Positions 22,594-30,359 of a stretch of 39,910 nucleotides of DNA are shown piece by piece. This DNA is from a virus. The notes beneath the pieces are model-generated. The model was not told where the DNA came from and did not search any database. It worked only from the letters and a program-made list of their open reading frames with translations. Made by a program: the position numbers and the translations under genes. Position 1 is the first letter of the stretch, and each line of letters starts with the position of its first letter. The stretch lies in the IMG/VR virus record IMGVR_UViG_3300048822_000012, positions 1 through 39,910 of that record. One strand, 5' to 3'.

Positions 22594-22619
22594 GCTAGGC
22601 CCCTACCGGACAGCCTAGC
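22594..22619 (-). terminator. Hairpin overlapping a TAG stop (GCTAGGC/GCCTAGC)
   Basis: GCTAGGC and GCCTAGC (minus strand, 22613-22619 and 22594-22600) form a 7-bp stem with a 12-nt loop, overlapping the TAG of the 22615 gene. A pyrimidine-rich stretch follows. It uses the same hexamer as the stem at 16792-16812. Confidence 0.4.
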
Positions 22620-22806
22620 TGTCAGACTTTGAACTCTTCTTCTTAAACATGAAATAGATGGATACACCAGCGCCGACTGCCGTCAGAAGGCTGGCCAATC
22701 CATGCAGGAATGCATCATACGTGGCAATCTCGCTGATTATATATGTTACCACTGTACCCAATATCCCCGCCGCGCCTACGCGCTGGTTGTGTGCTGCCGT
22801 TATCAT
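22615..22806 (-). CDS. Small two-span membrane protein, possible second holin, 63 aa
   Basis: It has two hydrophobic segments (AAGILGTVVTYIISEIA and LASLLTAVGAGVSIYFMF) and a basic tail KKKSSKSD, typical of small class II holins. The start overlaps the upstream stop (ATGA). A 3TM holin is encoded at 16362, so this may be an antiholin, a second holin or a virion membrane protein. Confidence 0.55.
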   Translation of the reverse strand: MITAAHNQRVGAAGILGTVVTYIISEIATYDAFLHGLASLLTAVGAGVSIYFMFKKKSSKSDS

Positions 22807-23678
22807 GCAATGCGCTCAACTGTGAATGTGCTGCCCGCCAATAATTGACTGGCCGTTGCGTTAGAGGTAAACTGCGCCCAGGCAATGGCCACCGTACCCG
22901 TACCGGATGCGACAAGGACGGCATCTATGGTCACGCCAACGTTCGATATTGCGCCAGAAATACCCAAGCCAGAGGAGTTGACGGTGGCATTGACAGCCTG
23001 GCCTAAGCCAGATGCGCCGCCGCCAACATACGTCGCCATGCTATTCGTCTGCGTACCGGAATAGTTGACGTTGATATTGATTCCACCGGCACCTGTGGTA
23101 ATACCGAGCACAGCCTTGAGCCGGTACGTTCCCGCCGACGGAACTGCATATTGCATGGTCGCATCGTTGGTCAGCGTCGTCGTGCTCGTCCGTGTACTGG
23201 CACTTGTCAGGTTCTTGACAATCACCGAACCAAAGCCAGAGGCGACACCATTGACTTGATATGTGCCGGAGATGTTTATATTGCCAATGCCGGGGTCTCC
23301 GCCCGTAGGCGTACCGAGTGTAACTCCGCCATCCCCGTAAACCTCAAGGTAAGGCGTTACCCCCCCGCTGGCACGGATCAATAGGGCGCGATCCGTGTTA
23401 TTGGTACCTGCCGTAACGATCAGACCGTAAGAGCCGCCTGTTGCGCTGTTACCGACGATAGCCAGGGCATTGCTGCCGTTACCGCCATTGACGGTCAGGG
23501 TAGTGCCCGTGCCGTAGGTCATCGTAAACGGCCCGGCGTATCCCCCTGCCAGGTTATCGAACTTGCTGGCTATGGCCGTGGCTATAGCCCCGTATTCCAG
23601 ATCGTATGCTGCGCCGTTGATAACGGCGTTAACAGCGGTCAAAGCGGTGAAGTTGGTACTTTTGGTATAATTCGACAT
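22803..23678 (-). CDS. Tail fibre-like / virion surface protein, 291 aa
   Basis: It begins with an N-terminal segment typical of phage fibre proteins (YTKSTNFTALTAVNAVINGA AYDLEYGAIATAIASKFDN). Beta-rich repeats (GTGTTLTVNGGNGSNALAIV) and a C-terminal beta domain ending STFTVERIA follow. It probably forms a trimeric appendage. It is separated by 2 nt from the stabilisation-type protein upstream in the operon. Confidence 0.55.
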   Translation of the reverse strand: MSNYTKSTNFTALTAVNAVINGAAYDLEYGAIATAIASKFDNLAGGYAGPFTMTYGTGTTLTVNGGNGSNALAIVGNSATGGSYGLIVTAGTNNTDRALLIRASGGVTPYLEVYGDGGVTLGTPTGGDPGIGNINISGTYQVNGVASGFGSVIVKNLTSASTRTSTTTLTNDATMQYAVPSAGTYRLKAVLGITTGAGGININVNYSGTQTNSMATYVGGGASGLGQAVNATVNSSGLGISGAISNVGVTIDAVLVASGTGTVAIAWAQFTSNATASQLLAGSTFTVERIA

Positions 23679-23680
23679 TG

Positions 23681-25282
23681 TTATGCTACTCGGCCAATTT
23701 TCGCCGCAAATTGGGCCTGCTGGAGGGCAAATATCCCAGATACGGCATTGCTAACGGTTAGCTGGAAGTACTGGCCTTTCATGTGCGCCGGATATTTGTA
23801 TAGGTATATATTAGCGTTCAAAGCGACCCCATACTCGGCTATGCCGTATAATCCGATACCGTACTGGCCGGGCTGCGTGAATGTCGGTGTAAGCTGAACT
23901 GTCTGGTTCGCTTGCGAACCGAAGTCCACACCCCATCCCATTGTGAACGTATTGGCACCAGAGCAGGATAGAATCAACTCAAGTCGCTTAAGCAGCTTGT
24001 AATGCTGCGCCACTTGCTGGCCTAGCGTCATCCAGGGGGATATGTACGTAAAGGTATATACCGTGCCCTCGTCCGTAAATCCAGCCGCCGTATAGTTGCA
24101 AAGGGTTCCCTGGTTAGCCCGCGCAATGTACAGGTTCTGTGCTTGCTGTTTGCTTGAATATGCCGCCGTGACCGCTATCGTCCACGTCGTCATGATACTG
24201 CACTGGGCCTGGACGTCATCCAGATACAGCCTGCGCATATCCATGCACCAGACTGTGTTATTGACCGGCAGACACAGGATATAGAATCCTGTCAGGTTGT
24301 TGTAGACGCCAGTAATGTTAGCCAGCGTCTCCGTCGTTATCTGCGTGAGCAGCGTATCCCGATTGTATTTTGATAGCGTTTCAACTGGGTTATTCCGGCT
24401 GGTCGTCAATCGTTGAAGCGATTGGACGCCTTGCGGCCCCAAGAATACTACGTCAGTTTCTCCGATGAAATCGACTGTCCATTGGCTGATGCAGCCGGTA
24501 CCCAGGATTTCATCAAATACGTAAGCCTGAGTAGGGTCCAGCCCAAGCATCGAGCCACGACCATCTGTGAAGAATACGATGTGCTTAGTACCGCACACAA
24601 CGAGGCTAGCGTTCCACGCGAATATCGCGGTAACTTGGTCAGTTCCGTTTGACCAAATAGTATGCATGTCAATAATGCCAGCGTTGCCGTCAGTCGTAGA
24701 CCAATCTGTTTCATCTAACAATCCGCTGTACTGAATGGTCTGAAGATCGGTCTGAACCGCCCAAACTCGTCCAAAAGCTGCACAACCTATGCCCCCAGAT
24801 GGGGCCGTACCAGCGCTTTCAACAACTGTTGCAAAGGTACCTGTACCTGTGTACACAATGGGCTTCTTGCCAGTCTGGAAACCAATGCACTTGTTGTTAA
24901 AGTTCTGAAAGTACCAACGGCCATTGGTTACGTTAACCGCCCCGCCCAGGTTGTTTGTGGGGGCAGAAACTACATTACCGATGCCGCCGTTCCAGGCAAG
25001 GATTGTCTGAAAGCCGGTCGTGGCCCCCCCGTTGTACTCAAAAGCACTAAGTATACTGGGGGTGCCTGAGATGGGCGTAGTGGTGACAGAGGTTGCCCCG
25101 TAGCGAGCGGCCAATCTGCCGGATATGTCAATGACTGCATTATTCGCCTCAAAGCAGTAACTAGGGTCCATCAGCGTCCCAGACAGAACCGTGTTGACGC
25201 CACGAAAGCCCGGAGAGACGAAATCCAGCGGCTGAATGTCCTGTTGCGAAGACGGGATTGTAGCCAGCCGCTTGAATGTCAT
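23681..25282 (-). CDS. Tail stabilisation / tail-tubular B-like protein, 533 aa
   Basis: The opening DFVSPGFRGVNTVLSGTLMD PSYCFEANNAVIDISGRLAA RYGA is characteristic of podoviral tail nozzle/stabilisation proteins (P22 gp10-like): a statement that the surface is assembled from 'N..v.....G.L..R.G'. Later beta-propeller-like segments follow (RVWAVQTDLQTIQYS, LVVCGTKHIVFFTDGRG). It follows the adaptor gene by one base. It should sit below the portal at the tail. Confidence 0.65.
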   Translation of the reverse strand: MTFKRLATIPSSQQDIQPLDFVSPGFRGVNTVLSGTLMDPSYCFEANNAVIDISGRLAARYGATSVTTTPISGTPSILSAFEYNGGATTGFQTILAWNGGIGNVVSAPTNNLGGAVNVTNGRWYFQNFNNKCIGFQTGKKPIVYTGTGTFATVVESAGTAPSGGIGCAAFGRVWAVQTDLQTIQYSGLLDETDWSTTDGNAGIIDMHTIWSNGTDQVTAIFAWNASLVVCGTKHIVFFTDGRGSMLGLDPTQAYVFDEILGTGCISQWTVDFIGETDVVFLGPQGVQSLQRLTTSRNNPVETLSKYNRDTLLTQITTETLANITGVYNNLTGFYILCLPVNNTVWCMDMRRLYLDDVQAQCSIMTTWTIAVTAAYSSKQQAQNLYIARANQGTLCNYTAAGFTDEGTVYTFTYISPWMTLGQQVAQHYKLLKRLELILSCSGANTFTMGWGVDFGSQANQTVQLTPTFTQPGQYGIGLYGIAEYGVALNANIYLYKYPAHMKGQYFQLTVSNAVSGIFALQQAQFAAKIGRVA

Positions 25283-25283
25283 A

Positions 25284-26345
25284 TTACGCTGCGATCATTA
25301 CAAGATCGCCCTGCAATGCAATATCTTTGGATATCAGATCATCCAGCGCGCTGCGATACTTATCCTCGGAAAACATGTCGTTTACGCCGAGGCTTTCTCC
25401 GCGCTCTGATAGCGCGTACCAGGCAGCGCCAAGTTCGATAGGCCGCGAATCCATCAGGATCGGACTATCTGCCCCCATGCCCCCGGACAGAAAGCCCTGG
25501 ACAACGACAATAGCTGAAAAGCTTGTGTTATTTATCGCCGCGCTGAATGCCGTCACCGCTGTTGACCCGTTGGTAAACGTTGCCGTGATCGTCTGGTTTA
25601 CTACGCCAGTCCCTAGGGTAACTGGGTTCGGCCCAGTGAATATTACCGTGTACGTCCCTGAAGGGTATTGCCACGGGATGTTTAGTGTGCCACTGGTTGC
25701 GCCAATTGTCGGGGGCGCATTGAAGCTTATATTCGTGACTCCAGTATTCCATATATCCGTCTGGTTGCCAACTCCGTTGGTCGGGTCAATGTACTGCTGT
25801 GGGTTATACAGGGTAATCTGGATGTTCCGCGTCGTATTAGCGCCCGGATACATCAATAGCTCAACGTCGTCGTTGCCCCTGTCCTGAACGACGAAGTTGG
25901 TGCTGTAGGCCACTGGCGTCTGATTAAGCACCGTATTGTAATACAGCAAATCGGCAAACGGCATTTCATCTAGGACAAAGGGAATACCGAATGTAGTGAT
26001 ATCAAAGCACAGCGCAACTTCTCGCCCCATCTTTGGATTGTGCTGCCGTACCACCTGGCATCCGCTATAGGGAAAAGCCCCTGCGGGTAGGAAGTAGCCG
26101 CCAATATCATAGATTTGCTGGAAATTGTTTCCAGATATGTAACCCATCGTGAAGGTTTGCCATCGTCTGGACCATTGGTGTTCTTGTTCACACTCTTCCT
26201 TGACGTGGTTGATGAAATTACATAGCTGTAGCTGGTAGCCGTCCGTAATGGGATTGCCCACGGCAGGAACCTGCGCAGCAAGCAGCGGCTCGCCTATATT
26301 CGTCAGCGTCCGCACAAGCATCTGGCGCAGGGTCAGCGTAGCCAT
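25284..26345 (-). CDS. Head-tail adaptor / tail-tubular A-like protein, with inserted beta domain, 353 aa
   Basis: The N-terminal 80 residues (LTLRQMLVRTLTNIGE ... QLCNFINHVKEECEQEHQWS RRW) and the C-terminal helices (PIELGAAWYALSERGESLGV NDMFSEDKYRSALDDLISKD) match the podoviral adaptor fold. Between them, around residues 190-275, is a Thr/Asn-rich beta region (NISFNAPPTIGATSGTLNIP ... TITATFTNGSTAVTAF) that looks like an added Ig-like domain. It connects portal and tail nozzle. Confidence 0.6.
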   Translation of the reverse strand: MATLTLRQMLVRTLTNIGEPLLAAQVPAVGNPITDGYQLQLCNFINHVKEECEQEHQWSRRWQTFTMGYISGNNFQQIYDIGGYFLPAGAFPYSGCQVVRQHNPKMGREVALCFDITTFGIPFVLDEMPFADLLYYNTVLNQTPVAYSTNFVVQDRGNDDVELLMYPGANTTRNIQITLYNPQQYIDPTNGVGNQTDIWNTGVTNISFNAPPTIGATSGTLNIPWQYPSGTYTVIFTGPNPVTLGTGVVNQTITATFTNGSTAVTAFSAAINNTSFSAIVVVQGFLSGGMGADSPILMDSRPIELGAAWYALSERGESLGVNDMFSEDKYRSALDDLISKDIALQGDLVMIAA

Positions 26346-26503
26346 TAGGCTGCCTTTTTAGCCTTGGCAACGATCTCTTCTGCCTTCTTCTCGACAGCAG
26401 CGACGATCTTGACTTTGACAAAGCTGTAGACTTTCTGCGAGACAACGGCAGCAACCGCTCCCCCTACTGCCCCAACTGCCCCGGAAATTACATCAAATAC
26501 CAT
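26345..26503 (-). CDS. Small Ala/Val/Lys-rich protein, 52 aa
   Basis: Start ATG 26503, with GGAGAA just upstream. The N-terminal half is hydrophobic (FDVISGAVGAVGGAVAAVVS), followed by a basic helix (VKVKIVAAVEKKAEEIVAKA KKAA). The stop overlaps the adaptor start. It could be a membrane-active or DNA-associated internal peptide. Function unknown. Confidence 0.6.
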   Translation of the reverse strand: MVFDVISGAVGAVGGAVAAVVSQKVYSFVKVKIVAAVEKKAEEIVAKAKKAA

Positions 26504-26513
26504 TAGCGTTCTC

Positions 26514-27296
26514 CTATTGTAACGAATACACCGCGAAGGCCGGATTAAGAAACCCTTTCGTACCAGCCGCTGTCCAAGACGCACTTCCCTCCGAAGCGCC
26601 ATTAAAGAACGTCATCGTTCCGCCGTTTATCGTCCAGTCGCATGTCACATACGCAGTGTTGTTCTGGACTACGTTGCCTGCTAGGTTTCCCATCGTATTA
26701 GCCGTAGCTGGCTGTATAGCCGCCGGGATACCCGTCATTGTAAACGAGGTGGCATTACTGGTGCCGCTTGCCGCTGGAATGGTCATTATGACCATCTTGC
26801 CTATTGCTACCCAGTTGACCGTTCCGGTTACAGTGGCCGTAAACCCCGTAAACGTTCCGGTGAACGACCCCGTTGTCTGGGTGGGGATTGTATTACCCCC
26901 TATCGTCCCTGTCCCTGTGATGGTCACGCCGTCGGGAAATGTGTTCCCGCCGATCATGTCCCAAAAGCCATTCTCTATACACTCAAGTTCGATTAGCTGC
27001 CCAACTGCGGTCAACGTAAGGCTGGCACTTGCGGCCAGCCCCCGGATTGTATCTCCCGTCTTGGGAGTAATCACCACAGACTGCGCCGTGGCTACCAGGA
27101 ATTGAAAAGCTAATCCAGAAACGACAGTGGTCAATCCGACCGCTGCTTTTGGCAAGGTGAACGTGATCGGACCTGTACTGTTCAGGTTCGTCCACGCCGT
27201 GCCGGAATCAGTGCCAGTCAAAGTACGGCTCATGGTGCTGTTCTTAGGCCACCAGAACGCCTGCTTTAGTCTCGGACTGTTTTCACTAATTCCCAT
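26514..27296 (-). CDS. Beta-rich virion protein (fibre or decoration), 260 aa
   Basis: Thr/Gly/Asn-rich with repeated strand-turn units (TGTGTIGGNTIPTQTTGSFT GTFTGFTATVTGTVNWVAIG) and a C-terminal module (GTMTFFNGASEGSASWTAAG) typical of phage fibre tips. No SD is clear before ATG 27296; the internal ATG in NSTMSRTLTG, about 22 codons later, is an alternative start. It follows the capsid gene after a 100-base gap that holds a tRNA-like fold. Confidence 0.5.
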   Translation of the reverse strand: MGISENSPRLKQAFWWPKNSTMSRTLTGTDSGTAWTNLNSTGPITFTLPKAAVGLTTVVSGLAFQFLVATAQSVVITPKTGDTIRGLAASASLTLTAVGQLIELECIENGFWDMIGGNTFPDGVTITGTGTIGGNTIPTQTTGSFTGTFTGFTATVTGTVNWVAIGKMVIMTIPAASGTSNATSFTMTGIPAAIQPATANTMGNLAGNVVQNNTAYVTCDWTINGGTMTFFNGASEGSASWTAAGTKGFLNPAFAVYSLQ

Positions 27297-27305
27297 AATT
27301 CAGAT

Positions 27306-27370
27306 GGGTCCGTGTGGGAGCACACCACATCCCCCGCGTTAACGGGATTCTGCACTTGAACTAACGGACC
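27306..27370 (-). ncRNA. tRNA-like cloverleaf remnant
   Basis: On the minus strand, GGTCCGT pairs with ACGGACC (7-bp acceptor-like stem). TA follows, then a D-arm-like GTTC-AAGTGCA-GAAT. Next comes a short hairpin CCCG-TTAACG-CGGG and a 4-nt variable region. A T-arm-like GTGG-TGTGCTC-CCAC with a 7-nt loop then abuts the acceptor. Spacings are those of a tRNA, but the anticodon arm is too short (4 bp, 6-nt loop) and the T-loop TTC and D-loop GG are missing. Probably a decayed tRNA or tRNA mimic rather than a working tRNA. Confidence 0.45.
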
Positions 27371-27396
27371 ACTACCTATAAAGCTAGGTTAGACTA

Positions 27397-28330
27397 TTAG
27401 GCGTCGAGGAGGTTATTGGTCACAAACGGGACAGCAGAGCCGCCACGCAGCATACCAGTACCGTAGATCATATCAGCAGTGAAGAGGTCCGCAAGGAACT
27501 CTTGTTTGTACTGCTGCTGAGTACGGATACCCATCTGTTCAACAAGAACAGTCGCATCGCGCTGGATCAGCCACGCAATCGAACCAGACACCGCTCCGCT
27601 ATTGGAGAAGATGTTAGGCAGGTTGTTGGACACGTACACTTCAACAGCGTACACATTACCAACAAGACCGTTGCGAATGCTGTTGCCAGGACCGGCTTCG
27701 CCAGTGAACGCTTGCTGCGTGAAACGCGCAACGCCCAAGAGCAACGCCTTGGCAACCGGGGGCAGCACGAGATAACGAGCCGCCATCGGCGCGTCAACCT
27801 GATCTAGCTTAAGGATGCCACGACGGATGCCAAGATCCGTCAAGTCCGTAGCATTACCGGCACCGGCATTAGCCGCAGGATTCCAGAGAGTCTGCCCGTC
27901 ACCGACGTAGAGGCTGGCCGTTGAAGCCGCCTGCACGTTACCAGTCGCCGGATCTTCAATGAACGTACCCGCAGCACCTGCCACAGTCGTTCCAGAACCC
28001 AACTGGAAGAAGATATCCCGGTCAACGCGCTTGGCAATTGCGTAGCCCGAATCGTCGGTATAGAACCGGCGAAGGCTAGGAAGCGCCTGCACGTCAACGA
28101 TATCTTCGATAAGACGAGAATACTCTTTGTGCTTGTTAATCGTGATGGTGATACCACCAACGCCCGATTGATCGACAAACGGCTGCAAAGTCACAACCGA
28201 TTGAGCGACCTTATTCACAGCCGTACCGCGAGCGGGAGTCGGGATATGGATAGTGTCGCCTTTCTTACCGCGATGATTTAGCTTACGAATCAGGTTCGCG
28301 AGGACCAGATTCGACTTGTATACTGCAACA
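27397..28330 (-). CDS. Major capsid protein, exon 2
   Basis: 310 codons after splicing. The first in-frame residues VAVYKSNLVLANLIRKLNHR GKKGDTIHIPTPARG, followed by INKHKEYSRLIEDIVDVQAL PSLRRFYTDDSGYAIAKRVD RD, are typical of a phage major capsid protein family (HK97-type fold expected). It is joined to exon 1 at GAG-GT|T-GTT, giving WSDEVVAVYKSN. The first base, 28330, follows the intron's terminal G (28331). It ends TAA at 27397. Unspliced mRNA would give only a truncated product from an internal GTG. Confidence 0.88.
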
Positions 28331-28975
28331 CAAGTGGTCCGACGCTTTCGCTACTCGGCTTGGACTATATCTTCAACAAAAGGAACTTTTGAACTTCTGT
28401 TGTTTCGCGTGTAGTCTCTGAGGTTTCGTGAGACGAAGCCTTTAACATTTAAATCCGCGACAATTTGATAGATTTCAAGTTGTCGTGGTGTAAATGGTGC
28501 TGCGTGCCAATCGGATAATCGGGATTCTACAAATTCCTGAACTAGTAACGCCTTTGTTCGCTTCTCTTTGCATAGCAAATTCGCTATCGTCGGAAGCAGT
28601 TTTATTGTGCGTTTAAGGCCAGATGTGGCCACTTGCCAGGATTCGTTGCGCCTGCCTTTAGCTTCATAATGCGATATCCAATAAGGTACCGCAAGTTTGT
28701 CTAAAATTAGTACGTAACGATCAATAAAATCTTTATCACAATTGGCTATTTGAATATGCGGCTTAAGTCCGAAGGACTTGCCGTGAGATTGTTGTCGTCG
28801 GCTTATGCCTACACAACCTTCTCCGTCTATGGCTCCTACGAGCCATCCTAATTCAAATCCAGTTACCTGCTGATTGTCCATTGTTCATTCCTTTTGCTGT
28901 TCCGTAATAAGGGAAAAGGACTTTAGGATATTCCAGCATATAGCGAAATTTCGAGGCTGTTGCTTTAAAGTTTCA
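28331..28975 (-). ncRNA. Group I self-splicing intron in the major capsid gene
   Basis: Core elements read on the minus strand: P at about 28930-28939 (ATGCTGGAAT), Q AATCAGCAG (28867-28875, pairing through CAGCA), R CTCAGAGACTACACG (28408-28422) and S AAGATATAGTCC (28362-28373). R and S pair through ACTA/TAGT (P7). The 5' site follows U in GAGGU; GAGGUUG pairs with CAGCCUC and places a U-G wobble at the splice site (P1). The intron ends in G 28331. The 3' exon UGUUGC pairs with GCAACA of the guide (P10, 6 bp). The length is 645 nt and includes a homing endonuclease ORF. Confidence 0.93.
28351..28881 (-). CDS. LAGLIDADG homing endonuclease encoded in the intron
   Basis: 176 aa. LGWLVGAIDGEGCVGI is the LAGLIDADG helix (first acidic Asp in AIDGEG). 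Only one such motif is evident, so the enzyme probably works as a homodimer. FIDRYVLILDKL, VPYWI and VATSGLKRTIKLLPTIANLL fit the alpha-beta-beta fold. It should cut intronless capsid alleles near GAGGT|TGTTGC and drive intron homing. The ORF runs through the ribozyme core: codons 2-5 cover Q, and the last 25 codons cover R and S. The start ATG 28881 has AAAGGAATG upstream. Confidence 0.9.
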   Translation of the reverse strand: MDNQQVTGFELGWLVGAIDGEGCVGISRRQQSHGKSFGLKPHIQIANCDKDFIDRYVLILDKLAVPYWISHYEAKGRRNESWQVATSGLKRTIKLLPTIANLLCKEKRTKALLVQEFVESRLSDWHAAPFTPRQLEIYQIVADLNVKGFVSRNLRDYTRNNRSSKVPFVEDIVQAE

Positions 28976-29131
28976 ACCTCGTCGCTCCACAAAGCGGGCT
29001 GTTTACTGTGGAGCGATTATACTTCATCCCCGCATAGTAACGAAGTTAGCGGCATGGACGTCGTTCGGACTACCAGGACCACCAGTGAGGCTTGTTGCAA
29101 TATCATTGCTAAGAACGAGTGCTGTAGCCAT
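28976..29131 (-). CDS. Major capsid protein, exon 1 (reading frame interrupted)
   Basis: ATG 29131, with AGGAAT 12-17 nt upstream, opens MATALVLSNDIATSLTGGPG SPNDVHAANFVTMRG and then meets TGA at 29024-29026. The conserved PALWSDEV just before the intron is in a different frame (codons from 28998). Exon 1 is 156 nt, whereas the join to exon 2 needs length 2 mod 3, so 10 to about 37 nt are in excess. The extra segment includes the left arm of a 9-bp inverted repeat, CGCTCCACA/TGTGGAGCG (29007-29015 with 28983-28991). Bypassing, mutation or assembly error are all possible. Confidence 0.6.
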
Positions 29132-29166
29132 GTTATTGTTTAATTCCTATTGGGATTGTTCTTCTA

Positions 29167-30021
29167 TTAACCGTCTACGACACGCCCTTCTCGATACGCT
29201 TTGACAATCTCTTTCTGGTAGGCATCCGACTCGTAAAGATCGGGATTCGTCTGTCTAAGACGGATTAGATCGTTACGTTTAAACACCCGAGCAGACCGAT
29301 TAGGTCCGCTACCAGATTCACTACCCGTACTACCAGATTCCAGACTTACCCGTTGAGCAAGTTTCTGGGCACTGTTAGTTTGCGTAGTAACCTGAGACGT
29401 TGGCTTGGAAGTCTCCCATTCTGTCAACAAAGCTTCCGCTGCATAAGGGTTATTAACCGCATCAGCCAGCAATTTCTGCCTAAGCGGCGTTTGCTGTGCC
29501 CATGCCTGGAAAGCGGGGTCAACCGCTTCCGTCTGTGCATTTGGATGCCTTGTCATCAGTTGGGTCTGCCCAAGTTGGGCCTCAAGCTGATTCAAGCGCT
29601 GTTGAAGACTAGATAACTCCGGTCGTTGAGACAGGCGATTCTCTAGTAGGCGATCAATAGCTTCGGTGGGGTTTACCATCAGATCCGTGGGTTGAATCTT
29701 CACAGGTTCAACATTTCCCCCGTTCTGACGGATATCAGTGGTTCTCTTCTCCAGTATGATCTGGTTTAGCGCCTGTTTGGTTTCCCCAAGCTGGCTAGCT
29801 AGTCTGCCCGAGTGGCTTTCAAGATTGCGATACATATTCACGATTTCTTCGGTTGACTTCCCCGCAAAGCGTGGGTCATCGATTCGTCGCTGAACTGACC
29901 GTGTATCCTGCTCCGCTGGAGCACTCTGCCGCGATTGCTGTGATTCTTGCACCGAGGCATTCAGATCATTGATGGCTCTATTCGAGTCACCGTCTAGAGG
30001 AATTTCACTGAACTTAACCAT
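29167..30021 (-). CDS. Capsid scaffold protein (putative), 284 aa
   Basis: It is highly charged and helical (STEEIVNMYRNLESHSGRLA SQLGETKQALNQIILEKR; LSSLQQRLNQLEAQLGQTQL), with a disordered linker (SGSTGSESGSGPNRSARV) and a basic C-terminal segment (FKRNDLIRLR...YQKEIVKAYREG). That order, coil then basic C-terminal capsid-binding helix, and the position directly upstream of the capsid gene are standard for scaffolds. It contains a GTTTAAAC site (29277-29284). Confidence 0.7.
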   Translation of the reverse strand: MVKFSEIPLDGDSNRAINDLNASVQESQQSRQSAPAEQDTRSVQRRIDDPRFAGKSTEEIVNMYRNLESHSGRLASQLGETKQALNQIILEKRTTDIRQNGGNVEPVKIQPTDLMVNPTEAIDRLLENRLSQRPELSSLQQRLNQLEAQLGQTQLMTRHPNAQTEAVDPAFQAWAQQTPLRQKLLADAVNNPYAAEALLTEWETSKPTSQVTTQTNSAQKLAQRVSLESGSTGSESGSGPNRSARVFKRNDLIRLRQTNPDLYESDAYQKEIVKAYREGRVVDG

Positions 30022-30074
30022 TTGGTATCTCCGTGGCGTCGCATACGCGATTTAGCCCGTAGTGTGTCGGATCG

Positions 30075-30359
30075 CTAGTCTGCACCCGCGGGTGTGCCAT
30101 AATCTCCATGGTCCCGCAAGCTGCGCTCTTCGATTACCCGACGTTGCTTATGAATCCGGTCAAAGTGGTCAATACTGGTTGGGGTGGCTCCATCTTGGAC
30201 TGCCATCAACGTCCTATTGATTCTAACCGGCATTATTTCACGTTGTGCGTTCGCTCCGCATTCAGGGCACTTACTCCAGTATTCGGCTGGTTTGGTAAGT
30301 TCCTCGAATGAATTGCCGCACTTCGTGCAGGCAAACTGGAACAGGAGTAACTTGCTCAC
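30075..30359 (-). CDS. FmdB-like zinc ribbon protein, 94 aa
   Basis: FACTKCGNSFEELTKPAEYW SKCPECGANAQRE is a CxxC...CxxC zinc ribbon of the FmdB/regulatory type often found in phage structural operons. The C-terminal half is charged and unfamiliar. It overlaps the upstream stop by 4 nt. Its role is not known. The 53 bases after it hold nothing I can recognise. Confidence 0.65.
   Translation of the reverse strand: MSKLLLFQFACTKCGNSFEELTKPAEYWSKCPECGANAQREIMPVRINRTLMAVQDGATPTSIDHFDRIHKQRRVIEERSLRDHGDYGTPAGAD

Noticed and set aside
29024-29029. T4 gene 60-like bypass from GGA-TGA to the GGA at 28986-28988
   Set aside because: Landing on that GGA would put translation in a frame that reads ATRL and then stops after splicing, not the conserved WSDEV; a bypass would need another landing site.
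28874-29143. 89-aa plus-strand ORF opposite capsid exon 1 and the intron 5' end
   Set aside because: It is antisense to conserved capsid codons and intron core, Cys/Ser-rich, and no rightward transcription is expected in the structural arm.
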